From Streptomyces flavofungini (lineage in GTDB: Bacteria > Actinomycetota > Actinomycetes > Streptomycetales > Streptomycetaceae), in the NCBI RefSeq assembly GCF_030388665.1, contig NZ_CP128846.1, positions 8,528,001 to 8,592,000 on the forward strand: a stretch of DNA of 64,000 nt, given 5' to 3'. Below, piece by piece: positions 24,422 through 33,259 of the stretch. The notes beneath the pieces were generated by a model. That model was not told the DNA's origin, made no database searches, and worked only from the letters and a program-made list of their open reading frames with translations. Every line of letters begins with the position of its first letter. The stretch's first letter is position 1. The position numbers were made by a program, and so were the translations under genes.

Positions 24422-25332
24422 CGCGGCCCGAGGGAGACCCGGGGCGTGACCTCCCGCGGCCGGACCCCGCACCCCTGCCCGTGGGCGCGAACCCCTGGAT
24501 CTGGCACTCGCCCGTCACCGCACGGGCCCTCGCCGAGGTCCTGCCGCGCCTGTCCTCCTGGGGCTTCGACTGCGCCGAACTCCCCCTGGAGCAGCCCGAC
24601 GACTGGGAGCCCGAGGCCACCGTCAAGCTGCTCGAAAGCACCGGCCTCGCCCCCGCCGCCGTCATCGCCGTCATGCCGCCCGGCCGCGACCTGGTCCGCG
24701 CCGACCCGACGACCGTGCGCGCCACCCAGGACTACCTCCGTCGCTGCGTCGACGCCGCCCACACGATCGGCGCCCCCGTCGTCGCGGGCCCCGTCCACGC
24801 GGCCGTGGGCCGCACCTGGCGCATGGACCCCGCCGAGCGGACCGCCGCGTACGAGGAGTGGCGCGAGCACATCGCCCCGGTCGTCGACCACGCGCGCCGC
24901 GCCGCAGTGCGCATCGCCGTCGAGCCCCTCAACCGCTACGAGACGAGCCTGCTCAACACCGTCGCGCAGACCCTCGACGCCCTCGCGGGCCTGCCCGAGG
25001 ACGGCATCGGGATCGCGCTCGACACGTACCACCAGAACATCGAGGAACGCTCCCTGCCCGCGGCCGCGCAGGAGGCGGGCGGTCGAGTCGCGCACGTCCA
25101 GGTGTGCGCCAACGACCGCGGCGCGCCCGGCGCCGACCACCTCGACTGGTCCGGGTTCCTCGGCGCGCTGCGCGCGATCGGCTACCGAGGCGCCCTGTGC
25201 ATCGAGTCGTTCACCGCGCACAACGCCTCCATCGCGGTCGCCGCTTCCGTGTGGCGCCCGCTCGCCCGGAGCCAGGACGCGCTCGCCACCGACGGCCTCA
25301 CCTTCCTGCGCCGCGCGCTCGCGGCCCGCTGA
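24418..25332 (+). CDS. Sugar phosphate isomerase/epimerase-like TIM barrel (tagatose 3-epimerase family)
   Basis: A 304-residue xylose-isomerase-like barrel, probably acting on the sugar imported by the upstream transporter. Family metal ligands at matching spacing: E169 (AVEPLNRYET), D202 (LDTYHQNIEE), E263 (CIESFT). The third expected ligand, a His in H-x-H-x-x-E-N-D-R-G, is Gln228 here (AHVQVCANDRGAPG), and the following Glu is Ala. DHLDW is present. GTG 24418 overlaps the previous stop; GGGAGG lies upstream in the coding end. It may be a subfamily rather than a dead enzyme. Confidence 0.82.
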   Translation: MTRPEGDPGRDLPRPDPAPLPVGANPWIWHSPVTARALAEVLPRLSSWGFDCAELPLEQPDDWEPEATVKLLESTGLAPAAVIAVMPPGRDLVRADPTTVRATQDYLRRCVDAAHTIGAPVVAGPVHAAVGRTWRMDPAERTAAYEEWREHIAPVVDHARRAAVRIAVEPLNRYETSLLNTVAQTLDALAGLPEDGIGIALDTYHQNIEERSLPAAAQEAGGRVAHVQVCANDRGAPGADHLDWSGFLGALRAIGYRGALCIESFTAHNASIAVAASVWRPLARSQDALATDGLTFLRRALAAR

Positions 25333-25407
25333 CCCCCGGGCACGGCGCCCCCGCACTTCCGGCATCCGGCACTCGCCCCGTTTCGTCCACACAGAGAGGA
25401 CCACCTC

Positions 25408-28400
25408 ATGGGATGTCATGCACGTGACATCAGAGGCGTACGAAGAGCGGTCATGGCCGTCCTGACGGCGCTGCTGCTTGCCGTGGGCTTCCTGCCCGCC
25501 ACCGGAGCCACCGCCGCGGACAAGGCCCCGGCCTTCCGCGCGCTGCTGTTCACCGAGGCCGTCGGCTACGTCCACGACTCCATCCCGGCCGGCATCCGGA
25601 TGGTCGAGGAACAGGCCGCCGCCCACAACTTCGAGGTCGTCCAGACCGACGACTCCACCGTCTTCGACGACGCCGAGCTCAAGGACTTCGACGTCATCGT
25701 CATGCTGCAGAACTCCGGCATGGTCTGGGACACCGACGCCCAGCGCGAGGCCGTGCAGACTCACGTGCGCAGCGGCAAGGGCATCGTCGCCCTCCACAAC
25801 ACCCTCGACATGGGCATCGAGGACTCCTTCCCGTGGTGGGACGAGACCGTCAACGGCGGCGCCCACATGCCCGCGCACTCCCCGGGCGTCCTCAAGGGCA
25901 CCGCGAAGGTCGCCGATCACGTGCACCCCTCCACCAAGGGCCTCCCGCAGCGCTGGGAGCGCCCCGAGGAGTGGTACAACTTCGACAAGAACCCCCGCGG
26001 TGACGTGCACGTCCTGGTCTCCGCCGACGAGACCACGTACAACCCGGGCGGGTCCGCGATGGGCGCCGACCACCCCATCTCCTGGTGCCGCAACGCCGAG
26101 GGAGGCAAGGTCTGGGCCACCGCCATGGGCCACGACAAGGCCTCGTACAGCGAGCCCGCCTTCCGCGACCACGTGCTCGGCGGCATCCAGTGGGCGGCCG
26201 GGAACAAGCCCGGCGACTGCGGCGGCACCGTCTGGTCGGGCTATGAGAAGGTCGCGCTCGACGAGAACACCGCCGACCCGATGGAGCTCGACGTCGCCCA
26301 GGACGGCAAGGTCTTCTACGTCCAGCGCAGCGGCGAGGTGAAGATCTTCGACCCGAAGACGCACGCCACGACCACCGCGGGCAAGGTCGACACCTACACC
26401 GGCGGTGAGGACGGCCTGGTCGGCATGGAGCTGGACCCGGCGTTCGCCGAGAACCGCTGGATCTACCTCTATTACGCGCCCAAGAGCGCCAAGGACGACG
26501 TGAACCGCCTCTCGCGGTTCACGGTCAAGAAGGACAACACCCTCGACCTCGCGAGCGAGCGGAAGATCCTCGACGTCCCCGCCTACCGCGACCGCACCTT
26601 CCCCGAGCCCGGACACACCGGCGGTGCCGTCGAGTTCGGCCCCGACCGCACCCTGTACCTCGGCGTCGGCGACGACGTGCCGCCGAACCTCGACCCGAAC
26701 TGGCAGGGCTACGCGCCCCTCGACTGGCGCCCCGGCAAGCAGAACCTCGACGCCGCCCGCACCGCGGGCAACACCAATGACCTGCGCGGCAAGATCCTGC
26801 GCGTCAAGCCCAAGGACAAGGGCGGCTACACCATCCCCCGGGGCAACCTCTTCGAGCCCGGCACGGACAAGACCCGCCCCGAGATCTACGCCATGGGCTT
26901 CCGCAACCCCTTCCGCTTCACCGTCGACCCGAAGAACGGCAACGTGCACGTCTCGGACTACGGCCCCGACCGCGGTGCCCCCGAGACCGAACGCGGACCC
27001 GAGGGCCTCGTCGAGTACAACGTCATCAAGAAGCCCGGCAACTTCGGCTGGCCCTTCTGCCACGGCAACAACCAGGCGTACGCGCCCTACGACCCCGACA
27101 CCCACAAGGCCGGGCCGAAGTTCGACTGCGCGAAGCCGGTGAACCCCTCACCCAACAACACGGGCCTGAAGGACCTGCCCCCGCTGACGCTCCCCGAGGT
27201 CTGGTACGGCTACGGCGCCTCCAAGGAGTTCCCGGAAATGGGCACCGGCGGCTCCGCGCCGATGAGCGGCCCCGTCTACCGCTACGACGCCGAGAACCCC
27301 TCGAAGACGAAGTTCCCGCAGTACTTCGACGGCGCGAACTTCTTCTACGAGTGGGCGCGCAACTCCGTGAAGGAGATGCGCTTCGACGACTCCGGGAAGC
27401 TCCTGAAGATCAATGACTTCCTGAAGTCGGCGAAGTTCGCCAAGCCCATGGACATGACGTTCGGCCCCGACGGTTCGCTGTACGTCCTTGAGTGGGGCAG
27501 TGAGTTCGGCGGCGGCAACAACGACTCGGGCCTCTACCGGATCGACTACGCGCAGGGGCAGCGCATCCCGATCGCCAAGGCCAAGGCCTCCGCCACCAAC
27601 GGCCCCGTGCCCCTGAAGACCGACTTCTCCAGCGAGGGCAGCAAGGACCCGGACGGCGACCCCCTCACCTACGCCTGGGACTTCGACGGCGACGGCACCT
27701 ACGACTCCACGGAGGCCAACCCCTCGCACACCTACACCACCAAGGGCGACTTCAACGCCCAGCTGAAGGTCACCGACCCCTCGGGGAAGTCGGGCTACGC
27801 CAACATCCCCATCACGGCGGGCAACACGGCACCCGAGGTGACCGTCGAGACCCCCGTCGACGGCAAGCTCATCACCTTCGGCGACAAGATCCCGTACAAG
27901 GTGAAGGTCACCGACCCCGAGGACGGCGCGATCGACTGCTCCAAGGTCTTCGTGAACCCCGCCCTCGGCCACGACGACCACGAGCACCCGACCACCGACA
28001 TCCCCGGCTGCGAGGGCACCGTGGACACCGGTGACCTAGGCGGCCACCCCGAGGGCGCCGACCTCACCTACGTCCTCAACGCCAAGTACACCGACAAGGG
28101 TTCCGCCGGGACCGGCGCCCTGACGGGCTACGACCGCTCGGTCATGCACCCCAAGCACAAGCAGGCCGAGTACCACGACGACCAGTCGGGGACCCGGATC
28201 GTCTCCCAGGCGGGCGCGGAGAACGGCAAACGCATCGGTGACGTCAGCGACGGCGACTGGATCGCCTTCACGCCCATGAGCGTCGAAGGCGTCGTCAAGG
28301 TCACGTACCGCATGTCGTCCCCGTACGGAGTGGGCTCCATCGAACTCCGTGCCGACGCCCCCGACGGCAAACTCCTCGCCACCACACCGGTGCTCGACAC

Positions 28401-28545
28401 CGGAGGCTGGGACACGTACCAGAACACCCCGGCCGTCGACATCGAGGCCCTGACCGGCACCCACAAGCTGTATGTGGTCTTCACATCGCCGCAGGACAAC
28501 TCCTTCGACGTGGACGCCGTCGTGTTCTCGTCCGCCGAGGGCTGA
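25408..28545 (+). CDS. Giant secreted ThuA / PQQ-dehydrogenase-like / PKD / carbohydrate-binding protein
   Basis: A 1045-residue exported protein with four modules. Signal peptide about 10-37. Residues 40-255: ThuA-like domain (LLFTEAVGYVHDSIPAGI, then GIVALHNTLDMG), related to class I glutamine-amidotransferase folds. Residues 265-740: glucose/sorbosone-dehydrogenase propeller (GEDGLVGMELDPAF, H403-T-G-G, NDLRGKILRVKP, YAMGFRNPFRF, GNFGWPFCHG). Residues 745-820: PKD domain (DPDGDPLTYAWDFDGDGT). Residues about 920-1040: CBM6-like domain (GDWIAFTPMSVEG). It likely binds polysaccharide outside and oxidises or releases sugars for the importer. AGAGAGGA precedes ATG 25408 by nine bases. Confidence 0.88.
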   Translation: MGCHARDIRGVRRAVMAVLTALLLAVGFLPATGATAADKAPAFRALLFTEAVGYVHDSIPAGIRMVEEQAAAHNFEVVQTDDSTVFDDAELKDFDVIVMLQNSGMVWDTDAQREAVQTHVRSGKGIVALHNTLDMGIEDSFPWWDETVNGGAHMPAHSPGVLKGTAKVADHVHPSTKGLPQRWERPEEWYNFDKNPRGDVHVLVSADETTYNPGGSAMGADHPISWCRNAEGGKVWATAMGHDKASYSEPAFRDHVLGGIQWAAGNKPGDCGGTVWSGYEKVALDENTADPMELDVAQDGKVFYVQRSGEVKIFDPKTHATTTAGKVDTYTGGEDGLVGMELDPAFAENRWIYLYYAPKSAKDDVNRLSRFTVKKDNTLDLASERKILDVPAYRDRTFPEPGHTGGAVEFGPDRTLYLGVGDDVPPNLDPNWQGYAPLDWRPGKQNLDAARTAGNTNDLRGKILRVKPKDKGGYTIPRGNLFEPGTDKTRPEIYAMGFRNPFRFTVDPKNGNVHVSDYGPDRGAPETERGPEGLVEYNVIKKPGNFGWPFCHGNNQAYAPYDPDTHKAGPKFDCAKPVNPSPNNTGLKDLPPLTLPEVWYGYGASKEFPEMGTGGSAPMSGPVYRYDAENPSKTKFPQYFDGANFFYEWARNSVKEMRFDDSGKLLKINDFLKSAKFAKPMDMTFGPDGSLYVLEWGSEFGGGNNDSGLYRIDYAQGQRIPIAKAKASATNGPVPLKTDFSSEGSKDPDGDPLTYAWDFDGDGTYDSTEANPSHTYTTKGDFNAQLKVTDPSGKSGYANIPITAGNTAPEVTVETPVDGKLITFGDKIPYKVKVTDPEDGAIDCSKVFVNPALGHDDHEHPTTDIPGCEGTVDTGDLGGHPEGADLTYVLNAKYTDKGSAGTGALTGYDRSVMHPKHKQAEYHDDQSGTRIVSQAGAENGKRIGDVSDGDWIAFTPMSVEGVVKVTYRMSSPYGVGSIELRADAPDGKLLATTPVLDTGGWDTYQNTPAVDIEALTGTHKLYVVFTSPQDNSFDVDAVVFSSAEG

Positions 28546-28558
28546 GCACCGCGACCGC

Positions 28559-28591
28559 GCACCGGCCCCGGTCGCTGACCGGGGCCGGTGC
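28559..28591. terminator. Strong bidirectional terminator
   Basis: Perfect 15-bp stem GCACCGGCCCCGGTC / GACCGGGGCCGGTGC with a three-base loop, exactly between the convergent stops at 28545 and 28595. Confidence 0.9.
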
Positions 28592-28594
28592 GTC

Positions 28595-29383
28595 TCACGG
28601 CCAGAACTGGGCGAGTACGCCCTCCTTGAACGGAGCCGGAGAGACGGAGAGGTCCCCGGAGAACGGGTGGTCGAGGGTGAGGCACAGGAGCAGGCTCACG
28701 CCGATCAGCCCGGCGACCGAGACGACGAACATCAGCTGGGCGCGCAGGCTCTTGATGCCGTAGAGGAACGTCAGCGGCAGCATGACGAGCGCGCCGCCGT
28801 AGACGAGGACGTTGAGGAGCACCGGCAGGGACTGCTGCGAGTCGGCGAGCCGGGTGCGGCGTGCCGAGGCGATCTCCCCCAGGGTGGACACGGACTGCTC
28901 GTAGTAGACCTTCTGTGCCTCGGTCCTCGGCTCGTACTCCTGGAACACCTCGTAGAGCCTGACCACTTGAGGGTTGGTGGCGCCCGGGTCGGGCCTGCCC
29001 TCGCGCATCATCGGCCACTGCTTCTCGACGATCGCGTGGACGTACGCGTCGACGGCCTCCGTCACCCGGCGCTCCTGGTCGGGCGGGAACGCGGAGGCGT
29101 CCCGCAGCACCTCCGCGGTCTGGCTGGCCTCGACGGCGACGTTCGTCTCCGCGTCGTTGAGGCCCTCCCACTCGGCCACGACGACGAACGCGAGGATGAT
29201 GCCGTAGATCGCCGCGTACATGCCGAGCACGACACCGACCATGTCGTTGTATCTGCCGTCCGCCGCCTGGGGCAGCGCACGCCGCAGCAGCAGCGTGCCC
29301 AGCACGCCGACGCACACGGCGCCGCCCGCGAGCAGGCAGGCGAGCGCGAGCGTCCCGAAGGTGTTCAGCAGCCAGATCCCCAC
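28595..29383 (-). CDS. DUF4239 (bestrophin-like) membrane protein
   Basis: A 262-residue membrane protein with two N-terminal segments (about 8-34, 50-70) and two C-terminal ones (about 193-212, 215-238), with a soluble Glu-rich helical part between. The layout and WEGLNDAETNVAVEASQTAEVLRD match DUF4239 proteins, distantly related to bestrophin channels. Function unknown; an ion channel is a guess. GTG 29383. It is divergent from the SulP gene, sharing a gap with one TCACC-type repeat. Confidence 0.8.
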   Translation of the reverse strand: MGIWLLNTFGTLALACLLAGGAVCVGVLGTLLLRRALPQAADGRYNDMVGVVLGMYAAIYGIILAFVVVAEWEGLNDAETNVAVEASQTAEVLRDASAFPPDQERRVTEAVDAYVHAIVEKQWPMMREGRPDPGATNPQVVRLYEVFQEYEPRTEAQKVYYEQSVSTLGEIASARRTRLADSQQSLPVLLNVLVYGGALVMLPLTFLYGIKSLRAQLMFVVSVAGLIGVSLLLCLTLDHPFSGDLSVSPAPFKEGVLAQFWP

Positions 29384-29435
29384 GGTTCCCCAACGCCGTT
29401 TGTCCGCACCGGTTACGTGGCGGGGCGCGGTTCAA

Positions 29436-29452
29436 CCACCCCCGTGGGGTGA
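29436..29452. promoter_or_regulatory. TCACC-N7-GGTGA-type inverted repeat, site 1
   Basis: CCACC-N7-GGTGA, one mismatch from the consensus, also readable as CACCCC-CGT-GGGGTG. It lies 91 bases before the SulP start and 53 bases from the divergent DUF4239 start. Confidence 0.6.
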
Positions 29453-29543
29453 GGACATCTCCGCCGGGCCGGGGCGACCCTGCCCGCTACGGGCGCCGGG
29501 CCCGGTCGCGTCCGGAGCCGTGGGCCCGGCGGGGAGGAGACCC

Positions 29544-31256
29544 ATGAGAGCGTCGGAGCGCGGTGCGGTGGTGCTCACGTCCCTGGCGCGGGCGGTGCCG
29601 GGGGTCCGCGTGGTCACGACGTACCGGCGCGAGTGGCTCGGCAAGGACCTCACCGCGGGGCTCGTGCTCACCACGCTGCTCGTGCCGCAGGGCATGGCGT
29701 ACGCCGAACTGGCCGGGCTGCCCGCGATCACCGGCCTGTACACGTCCGTGCTGTGTCTGCTGGGTTACGCGGTGTGCGGCCCGTCACGGGTCCTCGTCCT
29801 CGGCCCTGACTCCTCGCTCGGCCCCATGATCGCCGCCACGATCGTGCCCCTGATCGCCGCCGACGGCGATCCGGACCGGGCGGTCGCCCTGGCGTCGACG
29901 CTTGCGCTCATGGTCGCCGCCATCATGATCCTCGCCTCGGTCGCCAAGCTCGGCTTCATCGCCGACCTGATCTCCAAGCCCACGATGATCGGCTACATGA
30001 ACGGCCTGGCGCTGACCATCCTGGTGGGCCAGCTCCCCAAGCTGTTCGGCTTCGACGTGGACGCGGACGGGCTCGTCGACGAGGCCGTCGCGTTCGTCGA
30101 GGCGCTCGTCGACGGCGAGGCCGTGGCCGCGGCGGCCGTGGTGGGCGCGGCCGGCATCGCGCTGATCCTGGTCCTCCAGCGCTGGTTGCCGAAGGTTCCC
30201 GCGGTCCTCGTCGCGGTGGTGGCGGCGATGGCCGCGGCGGCCGCCTTCGACCTGGGGGAGCACGGGGTGTCGCTGGTCGGCGAGTTGCCGGAGGGCCTGC
30301 CTCCGCTGACGGTCCCCGACGTGCGCCTTGACGACCTGGTGCCGCTGTGCGCCGGAGCGCTCGGCATCGCCGTCGTGTCGCTCGCGGACACCATTTCCAA
30401 CGCGTCCGCCTTCGCCGCCCGCACCGGCCAGGAGGTGCGCGGCAACCAGGAGATGGCCGGGGTCGGCGCGGCCAACCTGGCCGCCGGGCTCTTCCAGGGC
30501 TTCCCGGTCAGCACGAGCGGGTCGCGCACCGCCGTCGCCGAGCGGGCCGGCGCCAGGACACAGCTCACCGGGGTCGTCGGCGCGGGCCTCATCGTCCTCA
30601 TGCTCGTGCTCGTGCCCGGCCTGTTCCGCCAGCTGCCCCAGCCCGTCCTCGCGGCGGTCGTCATCACCGCCTCGCTCTCCCTCGCCGACATCCCCGGGGC
30701 CCTGCGGCTGTGGCGGCAGCGCAGGGCGGAGTTCCTGCTCGCCGCGGCCGCGTTCCTCGGGGTCGCCCTGCTCGGGGTGCTGCCCGGCATCGGCCTGGCC
30801 GTCGCCCTGTCCGTCCTGAACGTCTTCCGGCGGGCGTGGTGGCCCTACGCGACGGTCCTCGGCCGGGCGGCGGGCCTCGCGGGCTACCACGACGTCCGGT
30901 CCCACCCGGGTGCCGAACCCGTGCCCGGCCTCGTCATCTACCGCTTCGACGCCCCGCTGATCTTCGCCAACGCCAAGACGTTCCGCGACGAGGTGCTGCG
31001 GCTCGCCCGCGCGGACCCGCGGCCGGAGTGGATCGTCCTCGCGGCCGAACCGATGACCGATGTGGACACCACGGCCGCCGACGTCCTCGAAGAGCTCGAC
31101 GAGACGCTGAACGCCCGCGGCGTCCACCTCGTCTTCGCCGAACTCAAGGACCCCGTACGGCAGAAGGTCGAGCGGTACGGGCTGACGCGCACCATCGACC
31201 CGCGCCACTTCTTCCCGACCATCGAGTCCGCCGTCGCCGCGTTCCGGGCTCAGTAG
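29544..31256 (+). CDS. SulP-family anion transporter with STAS domain
   Basis: A 570-residue membrane transporter for sulfate, bicarbonate or a related anion. The N-terminal core has the SLC26 motif region (KDLTAGLVLTTLLVPQGMAYAELAGLP) and about 12-14 hydrophobic segments (residues 35-440), including the conserved FPVSTSGSRTAVAERAGART. Residues 460-570 form the STAS domain (VIYRFDAPLIFANAKTFRDEV, TDVDTTAADVLEEL), which resembles anti-sigma-factor antagonists and regulates transport. GGGGAGGAG precedes ATG 29544. No carbonic anhydrase is fused. The end overlaps the opposing SHOCT gene by seven bases. Confidence 0.9.
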   Translation: MRASERGAVVLTSLARAVPGVRVVTTYRREWLGKDLTAGLVLTTLLVPQGMAYAELAGLPAITGLYTSVLCLLGYAVCGPSRVLVLGPDSSLGPMIAATIVPLIAADGDPDRAVALASTLALMVAAIMILASVAKLGFIADLISKPTMIGYMNGLALTILVGQLPKLFGFDVDADGLVDEAVAFVEALVDGEAVAAAAVVGAAGIALILVLQRWLPKVPAVLVAVVAAMAAAAAFDLGEHGVSLVGELPEGLPPLTVPDVRLDDLVPLCAGALGIAVVSLADTISNASAFAARTGQEVRGNQEMAGVGAANLAAGLFQGFPVSTSGSRTAVAERAGARTQLTGVVGAGLIVLMLVLVPGLFRQLPQPVLAAVVITASLSLADIPGALRLWRQRRAEFLLAAAAFLGVALLGVLPGIGLAVALSVLNVFRRAWWPYATVLGRAAGLAGYHDVRSHPGAEPVPGLVIYRFDAPLIFANAKTFRDEVLRLARADPRPEWIVLAAEPMTDVDTTAADVLEELDETLNARGVHLVFAELKDPVRQKVERYGLTRTIDPRHFFPTIESAVAAFRAQ

Positions 31257-31639
31257 GCGAGGAACCTGTGCTTGGCATGATCGAACTCCGCCTGGGAGAG
31301 CGCCCCCGCCCGGTGCAGTTCCGCGAGCCGCTCCAACTCCCGGACGTCACCGCCGGACGACGACGTGGCCACCGGGTACGGCCCGAGGTCGGACGCGCCC
31401 CTGTACCCGCGGTGGCCGGTACGGCGGCTGATCCCCTTGCCCTGGACGATGAGATAGATGGCGACGCCGAGGAGCGGCAGCAGGAGCACGAGCAGCAGCC
31501 AGCCCGCCTTGGCCAGGCCGCTGAGGTCCTCGTTGCGGAAGATGTCCACGACGATGTGGACCACGATGAGGAACCACATGATCCACAGGAAGAAGATCAG
31601 CATGGTCCAGAAGATTCCGAGCAGCGGGTAGTCGTCCAC
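31250..31639 (-). CDS. PLDc_N plus SHOCT small membrane protein
   Basis: A 129-residue membrane protein: two hydrophobic segments (about 8-30 and 40-62) with GWLLLVLLLPLLGVAIYLI, as in the N-terminal domain of cardiolipin synthases (PLDc_N), then a basic linker and a C-terminal SHOCT helix pair (LERLAELHRAGALSQAEFDHAKHRFL). SHOCT is a short oligomerisation domain. GTG 31639 has GGAGG six bases upstream. Such proteins are common in stress-related actinobacterial islands; the exact function is unknown. Confidence 0.8.
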   Translation of the reverse strand: MDDYPLLGIFWTMLIFFLWIMWFLIVVHIVVDIFRNEDLSGLAKAGWLLLVLLLPLLGVAIYLIVQGKGISRRTGHRGYRGASDLGPYPVATSSSGGDVRELERLAELHRAGALSQAEFDHAKHRFLAY

Positions 31640-31696
31640 GGCACACCTCCGGTCGATCCGATGGCGCCACCCTCGTGGACGGCTCATCGCGCCGTA

Positions 31697-31713
31697 TCAC
31701 CCCTGGAAGGTGA
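31697..31713. promoter_or_regulatory. TCACC-N7-GGTGA inverted repeat, site 2
   Basis: Perfect arms, extended to ATCACC / GGTGAT with the same 7-base spacer. It lies between the divergent starts at 31639 and 31741, 27 bases from the latter. Confidence 0.7.
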
Positions 31714-31740
31714 TCCGCGGCCACGCGGGGAGGCCGGCAC

Positions 31741-32286
31741 ATGAAGAACATGAAGAACTCGTCCCCCGCCCCGGGGCGCTCCCGGCCGCACGGGCACCCC
31801 GGGGCGTCGCACGAGCGCTCCGGGTCGGACTGCGCCGGGGCGGTGTACGGCTCCCTCCTCGCCGCCTCGGTGGTGGCCACCGCGGGCAGCGTCGGCGACT
31901 ACCCCCGCCTGCGGCTCGTGCTCCTGCTCGGCGTCACCGGCCTGGTGTTCTGGGCCGCGCACGTCTACGCCCACCTCGTCGGCGAACGGGCCGCCGGACG
32001 GGGCGGGGGGTGGCGCGCGGTACGCCTGGCGGCCGTGCGGGAGTGGCCGATCGTCCAGGCCGCCGCGCTGCCCGCGGCCGCCGTCGGTGTGGGCGCGCTC
32101 CTCGGCCTCGACGAGCGTGCCACGGGCTGGGCCGCCCTCGGCACGGCGGTCGCCCAGCAAGTCGGCTGGGCCACCGTCGGCGCGGCGCGTGCCGGTGCCG
32201 CACGGCCGCGGTTGGCCGCTGAGGCCCTCGTCCACCTCGCGCTCGGTTCGGTGATCGTGTCCGTCAAAGTCGTGGTGGGGCACTGA
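31741..32286 (+). CDS. Hypothetical membrane protein
   Basis: A 181-residue protein with about four hydrophobic segments (around 35-52, 57-78, 100-120, 125-180 broken) and a hydrophilic basic N-terminus (KNMKNSSPAPGRSRPHGHP). I do not recognise the family. GGGGAGG lies seven bases before ATG 31741. A TCACC-type repeat just upstream groups it with its neighbours in one probable regulon. Confidence 0.7.
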   Translation: MKNMKNSSPAPGRSRPHGHPGASHERSGSDCAGAVYGSLLAASVVATAGSVGDYPRLRLVLLLGVTGLVFWAAHVYAHLVGERAAGRGGGWRAVRLAAVREWPIVQAAALPAAAVGVGALLGLDERATGWAALGTAVAQQVGWATVGAARAGAARPRLAAEALVHLALGSVIVSVKVVVGH

Positions 32287-32369
32287 ACTCGGGGCGGGAA
32301 GCCCGAGGACGGAGGTGGACTGCTGACTGCGCCGACTGCGGGCAGTGGACGGCAGACGGCGGACCGGCG

Positions 32370-32386
32370 TCACCCGCGGCAGGCGA
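32370..32386. promoter_or_regulatory. TCACC-N7-GGTGA-type inverted repeat, site 3
   Basis: TCACC-N7-GGCGA, one mismatch, 66 bases before the YihY/BrkB gene. Confidence 0.55.
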
Positions 32387-32452
32387 CGCGCGGCGGCCGG
32401 GTGGGCGCGAGCATGCGCGGGCAAGGCTTTCCCGCTGTGAGAGGGCACCGTC

Positions 32453-33259
32453 ATGGTGAGCGCCCGCCCCGCCCGGTCGCTGACACCCCGCGTCGTCCAT
32501 CAGCTCGTGCACGTCAACATCCTGGACACCGCGACCCGGCTCGCGGCGCAGGTGTTCCTCGCCGCGCTCCCGCTGCTGATCGCGGTCGCCTCCCTCTGCC
32601 CGCGCCCCGTACGGCGGGAACTGCTGAGCTCCCTGCGCTCCACGTTCGCCGTCGGCGGACGGGTGCGCGCACCGGTCGAGGAGCTGCTCGCGGGAACGCA
32701 GCGCACCGCCTACAGCTGGGGAGCGGCCAGTGTCCTGGTCGCGCTGCTGTCCGCCACGGCCTTCACCCGGGCCCTGCAGCGGCTGTGCGAGCGCTCCTGG
32801 CACCTGCCGCGGGCGGAGGCGCGGGTCATGGTCTGGCGCTGGGCGTGCTGGCTCGTCGTGTGGATCGCGGTACTCGTCCTGCGCGGTGCGATCCACACGG
32901 CGTTCGGAGCGGGCCCGGCCTTCGGTGTCGTGCTGGAACTGGCCGCCGTCGTCCTGCTCTGGTGGTGGAGCCAGCACCTGCTGCTCGCCGGGCGCGTGCC
33001 CTGGCTGCCCCTGCTGCCGGGGGCGCTGCTCACCGGCGTCGGGGTGATCGTGTTCTCCGGGGTCTCCGCGCTGTGGCTGCCCCGCGCCCTCGAGCACGGG
33101 GTCGAGCGGTACGGAACGCTCGGCACCGTCTTCACCCTGCTCTCCTGGCTGATCGTCTTCTTCGTCGTCGTGGTGCTCGGCACCGCCGTCGGGTACGTCC
33201 TCGCCCACGACGCGTCCGTGAGGGGCCGGTTGGGGACACCGGCCCCGCCCTCACGCTGA
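32453..33259 (+). CDS. YihY/BrkB-family membrane protein
   Basis: A 268-residue protein with about six hydrophobic segments. The pattern of LAAQVFLAALPLLIAVASL near the start, a middle WGAASVLVALLSATAFTRALQRL and the C-terminal FTLLSWLIVFFVVVVLGTAVGYVLA fits the YihY/virulence factor BrkB family (once misnamed RNase BN). Function is unsettled; envelope stress or transport has been proposed for relatives. GAGAGGG precedes ATG 32453. Its end overlaps the opposing DUF2252 gene by nine bases. Confidence 0.78.
   Translation: MVSARPARSLTPRVVHQLVHVNILDTATRLAAQVFLAALPLLIAVASLCPRPVRRELLSSLRSTFAVGGRVRAPVEELLAGTQRTAYSWGAASVLVALLSATAFTRALQRLCERSWHLPRAEARVMVWRWACWLVVWIAVLVLRGAIHTAFGAGPAFGVVLELAAVVLLWWWSQHLLLAGRVPWLPLLPGALLTGVGVIVFSGVSALWLPRALEHGVERYGTLGTVFTLLSWLIVFFVVVVLGTAVGYVLAHDASVRGRLGTPAPPSR

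Noticed and set aside
24358..27105. A 915-codon open frame on the minus strand
   Set aside because: Antisense to the isomerase and ThuA/PQQ genes; no recognisable motif or ribosome site.
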